Assembly: GCA_039178835.1 (NCBI GenBank)
Contig: JBCDFA010000355.1
Location: forward strand, 1-8,116
DNA: 8,116 nt
Origin: AL-N1 sp039178835
GTDB lineage: Bacteria > Chloroflexota > Chloroflexia > Chloroflexales > Roseiflexaceae
Direction: 5' to 3'
Both the position numbers and the translations under genes were made by a program. Under the pieces are notes generated by a model, which saw nothing but the letters and a program-made list of their open reading frames with translations, did not search any database and was not told the DNA's origin. Shown here piece by piece: positions 3,851-8,116 of this stretch (its first letter is position 1; every line of letters begins with the position of its first letter).

Positions 3851-5791
3851 GTGACAGTGCTTTCACGACCTACCTCTTTTGTACGCATTATTCGTTCCAG
3901 GCTGCAACTCCGCCTGGACGATTCTTTCATAGAGCCGATGTTCGTTGGATTGACGCTCATCGGCATTGTCACTGGGTTGTTGCTCGAGCGCTTTGAAGCC
4001 TCTGCAACACTGGTATTGATAACACATATTGCGACCTACTTCTTTGGTGGCTTCTACGCCGTGCGTGCCATCACTGCTGCATTGCGCGAGTGGTCTATCG
4101 AAGTAGATCTTCTGATGGTGCTGGCTGCACTTGGAGCAGCCTATATCGATGCGTGGACCGAGGGAGCGATCTTGCTTTTCCTCTTCTCGCTGAGCAATGT
4201 GCTACAGAATTATGCCATGGGCCGGACCCAGCGCGCTATCTCATCTCTCTTAGAGCTACGACCTGATCGTGTCAACATGCGGCGTGATGGTGTGTTGACG
4301 AGCGTCCCGCTAGATGAGATAGCAATCGGTGATGTCGTGGTGTTGCGCCCTGGAGATCGCGTGGCACTGGACGGGGCCATTGTGCAGGGGAGTGCAAGTT
4401 TCGACGAATCCTCGATCACGGGTGAGTCGATGCCGGTCTACAAAACAACAGGTGATACCGTTTTAGCAGGTACCCTTAATCAGAACGGCGCCCTCGATGT
4501 GCAGGTGACCAAACCTGCGGCAGAGAGCACACTTGCACGTGTCATCGACATGGTGAGCGATGCCCAGGCGCACAAAGCGCGTACCCAAAGCTTTCTGGAT
4601 CGCTTCGAGCAGGTGTATGCCATCGGCGTGATCGGTGCGGTGGCCCTGTTTATCGCACTCATGCCGACGCTCTTCAACGTCGATTTTGGCGATAACTTCT
4701 ATCGTGCGATGACGTTGCTGACTGTTGCGTCGCCCTGTGCACTGGTCATCAGTGTGCCAGCCGCATTGCTGAGTGCCATCGCCAACGCCGCCCGTCGTGG
4801 GGTGTTGTTCAAGGGTGGTGCCCATCTGGAAGCGCTGAGTCAGATACAAGTGGTTGCGTTTGATAAAACTGGAACACTGACTTATGGTAAACCGGAAGTT
4901 GCTGATATTCTGCCCCAGCCTGGTGTTTTGCCTGATGATCTGCTAGACATGGTTATACGTGCGGAACAGCCTAGTGAGCATCCGATTGCCCGTGCTATCA
5001 TCGATTACGCCTATCGGCATAGCATTGCCATAGCGGCACCAGAGCAGTTTGAAGCAGTCACCGGCATGGGCGTGCGGGCTTACTGGGATGGCGCAGAAAC
5101 GTTGGTTGGCTCACCACGGTTGATGGAACAGTATGGGTATCAGGTACCATCGGATATGCAGGACAGTATCGAGCAACTGGCGCAGTCTGGTCGTGGCACA
5201 GCCCTGCTGGTCAATCGTGGGGGGCGTTGGCTGGGCATCGTGACGGTGATGGACCAGGAGCGACCGGAGGCAGCCGACCGTATTGCTGCGTTGCGACAGG
5301 CCGGTATCACGAAAATGGTCATGCTGACAGGTGATAATCGAGAAGTGGCTGAAGCAGTTGCCCGTCGTACCGGTATTGATGAGGTGCACGCTGAATTGAT
5401 GCCGGGGGACAAACTCCAGATTGTGCAGCAACTCCAACAGCGTTATGGCGCAGTTGCCATGGTTGGTGATGGTATCAACGACGCGCCTGCCCTGGCAGCG
5501 GCCCATACGGGTATTGCCATGGGTGCTGCGGGTACCGATGTGGCATTGGAGACGGCTGATATCGTGCTTATGTCCGACGATCTTGGGGCTATCGAATACG
5601 CTGTTCGCCTCAGCAAACGCGCACGACGGATCGTCTGGCAGAATATTACGTTTGCGCTGGGCGTGGTGGTCGTGCTGGTGATTTCAACGCTGTCGGTGGG
5701 TATTCCGTTGCCACTCGGCGTGGTGGGCCACGAGGGCAGTACGATTCTGGTCGTGCTCAACGGATTGCGTTTGCTTGTCCATCGCGGCTAA
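3851..5791 (+). CDS. P1B-4-type heavy-metal-translocating P-type ATPase (Co/Fe/Zn-class exporter)
   Basis: This 646-residue inner-membrane pump should use ATP to expel divalent transition metals. It shows the actuator TGES (190-193), membrane SPC (294-296), phosphorylation site DKTGTLT (Asp338), nucleotide-binding HP (377-378), hinge GDGINDAP (539-546) and HEGST in the last helix (627-631). SPC together with HEG(S/T) is the signature of the P1B-4 subgroup (CoaT, CtpD, CzcP and PfeT-like pumps for Co, Fe, Ni or Zn) and argues against copper (CPC) pumps. Hydrophobic stretches lie near 30-46, 52-74, 87-118, 256-274, 288-312, 599-614 and 620-642. There is no N-terminal metal-binding domain, as usual for this subgroup. 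Cys296 is the only cysteine in the protein. Translation starts at GTG behind a consensus ribosome site. The exact metal cannot be told from sequence. Confidence 0.95.
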   Translation: MTVLSRPTSFVRIIRSRLQLRLDDSFIEPMFVGLTLIGIVTGLLLERFEASATLVLITHIATYFFGGFYAVRAITAALREWSIEVDLLMVLAALGAAYIDAWTEGAILLFLFSLSNVLQNYAMGRTQRAISSLLELRPDRVNMRRDGVLTSVPLDEIAIGDVVVLRPGDRVALDGAIVQGSASFDESSITGESMPVYKTTGDTVLAGTLNQNGALDVQVTKPAAESTLARVIDMVSDAQAHKARTQSFLDRFEQVYAIGVIGAVALFIALMPTLFNVDFGDNFYRAMTLLTVASPCALVISVPAALLSAIANAARRGVLFKGGAHLEALSQIQVVAFDKTGTLTYGKPEVADILPQPGVLPDDLLDMVIRAEQPSEHPIARAIIDYAYRHSIAIAAPEQFEAVTGMGVRAYWDGAETLVGSPRLMEQYGYQVPSDMQDSIEQLAQSGRGTALLVNRGGRWLGIVTVMDQERPEAADRIAALRQAGITKMVMLTGDNREVAEAVARRTGIDEVHAELMPGDKLQIVQQLQQRYGAVAMVGDGINDAPALAAAHTGIAMGAAGTDVALETADIVLMSDDLGAIEYAVRLSKRARRIVWQNITFALGVVVVLVISTLSVGIPLPLGVVGHEGSTILVVLNGLRLLVHRG

Positions 5792-5871
5792 CGCGCAGTC
5801 CGTAACCCCGCATACCCCTGTTGAGTGTGGTATTATCAGTCATCAGTGACCATTTGTGACATGGTGAACAT

Positions 5872-6894
5872 ATGCTGTCTCCTCTGCGCCCACACTCACT
5901 CGGGGAAATCCTCGATCAGACTTTACACATTTATCGCACGCATTTCAGAACGCTTATCTTCCCGGTTGTCGTCATCCAACTGGTGATGGTGTTATCGTAT
6001 GGGTTAACGCAGCGTATCAACGCATTGAATGTAGGCTCAGATCTGCTGGAGATTGGTTTACCATTGCTGCTGGCACCATTTACACCGCTACTGGAGTACT
6101 GGCTTTTTGGTGATTTTACCGTCTCGTTGAACAACACCGTCTGGTCGATAAGTGTCCTTCTCATCGTGCTGATTATCACAACGCCGTTTCTCATTCGGGA
6201 TTTTGCGGTTTTTCATCTTGGCGTTGCGACTCCGGTATCGCTTCCGCATGCGTATGCGTCTGGTTCGCTCATTCTGGCGTTGTTCCTGCTCTTTGTTGCA
6301 GGTGGCTTGTACACTTTGCCAGGGCTGTACCTTCCCTCACTAGATAATTTTGTGTCGTTCTTTTCTTCGCCGCTGTTGTTTTGGTCGCTTATCGATTTAC
6401 GTTCGTTGCTGATCGTCTTGCCGGTGAGTCTGATGGGTTTTGTGATCTACACAGTATTGAGTGTCGCGCCGTGCGTGGCGATTTTGGAACAGCAACGCCC
6501 ATTGGCCAGCCTGCGGCGTAGCTGGCAACTGGTGCGATCATCCTTCTGGCGTGTTGCAACGATGGTGGTCATTTTGGGAGTGCTGATGCAATGTGTCGGA
6601 TGGCTCCCGCGCTTTTTTGTGATTGTGATTCTTGCTTATCTTAACGCGGGTATTCCTGACATCTTTACCTGGGGTATCGCGTTTGCCTTGGTGCTGGTTC
6701 AGCTTGGGATGATCGTCTATCTGCCGATTCAGTTTGGCGCATTCACCATCCTCTACTACGATCTGCGGGTGCGTCACGAAGGGTATGATCTGCTGGTCCG
6801 ACAAGAGCACTTGAGCAACACTGATGATTCCGTTCTGGTGGAACAGGGCGATACTGCGAACACATACGGAATCTACGAAGTGCCATTTAGATAG
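5872..6894 (+). CDS. Polytopic membrane protein, glycerophosphodiester-phosphodiesterase membrane-domain-like
   Basis: This 340-residue integral membrane protein has about six or seven hydrophobic segments (roughly 27-45, 59-79, 91-108, 131-155, 178-205, 229-257, 265-292). The N-terminal phrase RPHSLGEILDQTLHIYRTHF (7-25), a RPLASLRRSWQLVRSSFWRV amphipathic loop (209-228) and the C-terminal ILYYDLRVRHEGYDL (293-307) are familiar from the glycerophosphoryl-diester-phosphodiesterase membrane-domain family and similar DUF proteins of Actinobacteria and Chloroflexi. No catalytic phosphodiesterase domain is attached, so the role is unknown; these proteins are often near DUF4129 or transporter genes. 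The ribosome site is weak (GGTGA at 5863-5867), and it could be partly masked by an ACCAT/ATGGT hairpin (5849-5865). It follows the ATPase after 80 bases and may be read through from it. Its 3' end overlaps the convergent flavoprotein gene by 22 bases. Confidence 0.75.
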   Translation: MLSPLRPHSLGEILDQTLHIYRTHFRTLIFPVVVIQLVMVLSYGLTQRINALNVGSDLLEIGLPLLLAPFTPLLEYWLFGDFTVSLNNTVWSISVLLIVLIITTPFLIRDFAVFHLGVATPVSLPHAYASGSLILALFLLFVAGGLYTLPGLYLPSLDNFVSFFSSPLLFWSLIDLRSLLIVLPVSLMGFVIYTVLSVAPCVAILEQQRPLASLRRSWQLVRSSFWRVATMVVILGVLMQCVGWLPRFFVIVILAYLNAGIPDIFTWGIAFALVLVQLGMIVYLPIQFGAFTILYYDLRVRHEGYDLLVRQEHLSNTDDSVLVEQGDTANTYGIYEVPFR

Positions 6895-7934
6895 CGCTCA
6901 AGCTCCTCTGCAACACGCCAGCCATTCTCTATTGCCAGATGAACACGCCCCTGTCCGGTTGTGTAGTCACCAGCGAAGAACAGCCCTGAGTTGGTCTGGT
7001 TGAGTGTCGCAAAGTCTGCTGAGGAGTCAGGCAGTGCGTAGCGCCAGCGCTGCACATCTCCCCAGAGCGGTGTTCGTAGATCTGTGCCCAACAACTCACT
7101 GACCTGTTCTGCGACGAGAGGAATGAGCGATTCGGGTGGCGTTTCCCAGTGATCGAGGCTAAACTGTGCGGCCATCTGTGGCAGCAGCAAGCTGTGTCCT
7201 GCCGGGCAGCGCTCGGGTCCTTTTTTGTGCTCAAGCCCCAGCCACGAGATGGGATGAGCCCGATCTGTGTTGACCAGCGCATAAAATGGCCGCTCAATGA
7301 CGTGGTCATATGCCAGCGCTAGTGACAGACAGCGTCGATACGTAGCCTTGACGAGTTCTGTCTGTAGGGTTTCTTTGATGGTACTGTCGATCTCGCTTGC
7401 GTTGAGGATATCAACGATCTGGGGTGCTGGTGGTGTGAGCAGCACCATGTCGGTCAGGCCCCTGAACTGGCCAGCAACATCGTATAGTTCGTAGCCAATG
7501 CCCTTGTGATTATCGGTGCTGACCTGTTGTAGTCGGCCAATGCGTACTTCGCGCTGCACGTCGAGATCATTGGCCAGAAGTTTGCCCAGGCGGTTGAGAC
7601 CGTCACGATACACCCATTTGGGTTCGGCATTCTGGGCACGGTCGCCCTCAGTAATCGTGTTGTGCTGATCAAAGGTCCAGACAGGATGGCCAATGTCGTG
7701 GAGCGAGTCGGTAGCAAGCTCTTTGGTTAACAGCTGTTCCACGGCTGGCGAGGGTGATTTGAAGTATTGTGCGCCGCGGTCGAACACAAAGCCATCGCGC
7801 CGACGTGTTGCCGCACGACCGCCGAGTCCCCGGCTTTTTTCATAGATGGTGATTGAGAGGTTAGGCTGGCGCTGGTGCAGTTTGCGGGCAGCAGCGAGAC
7901 CAGCTGCTCCGGCACCAATGATGGCGAGTTTCAT
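6873..7934 (-). CDS. Renalase-like FAD-dependent amine-oxidase-fold oxidoreductase
   Basis: This 353-residue flavoprotein begins with a dinucleotide-binding Rossmann motif GAGAAG (residues 7-12), followed by the acidic ribose contact Glu32 and the GG-doublet SRGLGGRAATRR (34-45). It then has FDRGAQYF (51-58), a hallmark of renalase-like members of the amine-oxidase superfamily, and closes with the second FAD motif GLFFAGDYTTGQGRVHLAIENG (317-338 region, Asp323) and a final helix. Known renalases oxidise dihydro isomers of NAD(P)H; other relatives oxidise amines, so the substrate is uncertain. There is no twin-arginine or Sec signal, so it is likely cytoplasmic. The start is supported by AGGGG (minus strand, 7940-7944) five bases upstream. 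The gene lies 34 bases behind the partial gene on the same strand, probably in one operon. Confidence 0.85.
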   Translation of the reverse strand: MKLAIIGAGAAGLAAARKLHQRQPNLSITIYEKSRGLGGRAATRRRDGFVFDRGAQYFKSPSPAVEQLLTKELATDSLHDIGHPVWTFDQHNTITEGDRAQNAEPKWVYRDGLNRLGKLLANDLDVQREVRIGRLQQVSTDNHKGIGYELYDVAGQFRGLTDMVLLTPPAPQIVDILNASEIDSTIKETLQTELVKATYRRCLSLALAYDHVIERPFYALVNTDRAHPISWLGLEHKKGPERCPAGHSLLLPQMAAQFSLDHWETPPESLIPLVAEQVSELLGTDLRTPLWGDVQRWRYALPDSSADFATLNQTNSGLFFAGDYTTGQGRVHLAIENGWRVAEELERYLNGTS

Positions 7935-7968
7935 AACAACCCCTTGCTAGATAGCCAGATAGCTGATG

Positions 7969-8116
7969 CTATTGCGATGTTTGTTTGAAATGTGATGACG
8001 CGACGACTCGTAAGCGCTGTTGCGCTTCAAATGGCTCGGCATGCAAATCTACCCGAAATACCAGCATATCACGGACACGGATGCCGTGTTCAAACAACGG
8101 GTCTTCGTAGTACCAG
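7969..8116 (-). CDS. C-terminal fragment of an unrecognised protein, truncated by window edge
   Basis: On the minus strand an open frame enters from the right edge (first full codon at 8113-8115) and ends at TAG (7969-7971), giving 48 residues. It begins WYYEDPLFEHGIRVRD, continues with a predicted strand MLVFRVDLHAEPFE (17-30) and ends in a charged, polar tail. I do not recognise the family; the WYYEDP phrase recalls small DUF-type domains, but the match is too short to use. It is coding rather than chance because the other two minus-strand frames hit stops here, and because it sits directly upstream of the renalase-like gene with a 34-base gap, as expected for an operon. Confidence 0.55.
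   Translation of the reverse strand, partial: WYYEDPLFEHGIRVRDMLVFRVDLHAEPFEAQQRLRVVASSHFKQTSQ

Noticed and set aside
3562..3972. Minus-strand reading frame across the regulator/ATPase junction
   Set aside because: It overlaps two well-supported genes and their ribosome site, and its translation resembles no protein.
4463..4849. Minus-strand reading frame of 128 codons inside the ATPase gene
   Set aside because: It lies wholly within a gene with all P-type ATPase motifs, and its translation is low-complexity and His/Arg-rich without a recognisable domain.
5111..5506. Minus-strand reading frame of 131 codons inside the ATPase gene
   Set aside because: It is a shadow of the nucleotide-binding domain on the other strand, without a ribosome site or family features.
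3851..5791. Copper-exporting (CopA/P1B-1) or ZntA-type identity for the ATPase
   Set aside because: The membrane motif is SPC rather than CPC, the last helix has HEGST, and no N-terminal CxxC domain exists, all of which point to P1B-4.
5811..5835. Possible terminator hairpin after the ATPase (ATACC/GGTAT)
   Set aside because: Only five base pairs with a 12-base loop and no T run follow, so read-through into the membrane protein gene cannot be excluded.
6929..7309. Second minus-strand frame of 126 codons inside the renalase-like gene
   Set aside because: The overlapping frame contains both FAD motifs and the family's C-terminus; this one has none.
7959..7972. Hairpin ATAGC-TGAT-GCTAT at the end of the partial minus-strand gene
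   Set aside because: The stem has five pairs, lacks a T tract and overlaps the stop codon; it is more likely chance than a terminator.

Overview
The window looks like ordinary chromosomal DNA from a free-living bacterium of medium GC (near half by eye, not computed). The mix of families suggests Chloroflexota, perhaps a Chloroflexales/Herpetosiphon-like lineage: a TrmB-type regulator, a metal ATPase of the SPC/HEG class, a membrane protein of the GPDPase-membrane-domain type and a renalase-like flavoprotein. That placement is inference from gene content only. No RNA genes, CRISPR arrays, insertion sequences or phage genes were seen.

Layout. (1) Positions 1-1382, plus strand: the 3' part of argF (ornithine carbamoyltransferase), cut by the window start, and one base later a 2H-phosphoesterase/2'-5' RNA ligase-like gene. 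(2) Positions 1366-1938, minus strand: an AlkB/ALKBH8-like Fe(II)/2-oxoglutarate dioxygenase whose 3' end overlaps the 2H gene tail to tail. Its promoter is readable, and a GAAC-N4-GTTC palindrome of the Gram-positive SOS-box type lies over the predicted start of transcription. (3) Positions 2117-2593, plus: an SRPBCC (START/polyketide-cyclase-like) protein transcribed divergently from the dioxygenase. (4) Positions 2594-3056: a 463-base AT-rich intergenic region with a possible terminator, several short repeats and, at its right end, a near-consensus sigma-70 promoter with a perfect 10+2+10 inverted repeat over its start point. (5) Positions 3057-5791, plus: a two-gene unit made of a TrmB-like winged-helix regulator and a P1B-4 metal-exporting P-type ATPase. 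(6) Positions 5872-6894, plus: a polytopic membrane protein. (7) Positions 6873-7934, minus: a renalase-like FAD amine-oxidase-fold protein overlapping gene 6 tail to tail, and upstream of it the C-terminal end of an unrecognised minus-strand gene that runs off the right edge.

How the genes work together. The clearest system is the regulator/ATPase pair: one strong promoter, one operator-like palindrome, a near-perfect Shine-Dalgarno sequence before each gene or close to it, and a 20-base gap. The natural reading is a self-regulated transition-metal efflux operon. What is unusual is that the regulator is TrmB-like, a family best known for sugar sensing, rather than ArsR, MerR, Fur or DtxR. 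It contains no cysteine, and the ATPase has only one, the transport-site cysteine. The second regulatory story is possible SOS-type control of the AlkB-like gene. The remaining genes are housekeeping or poorly characterised and show no obvious pathway link.
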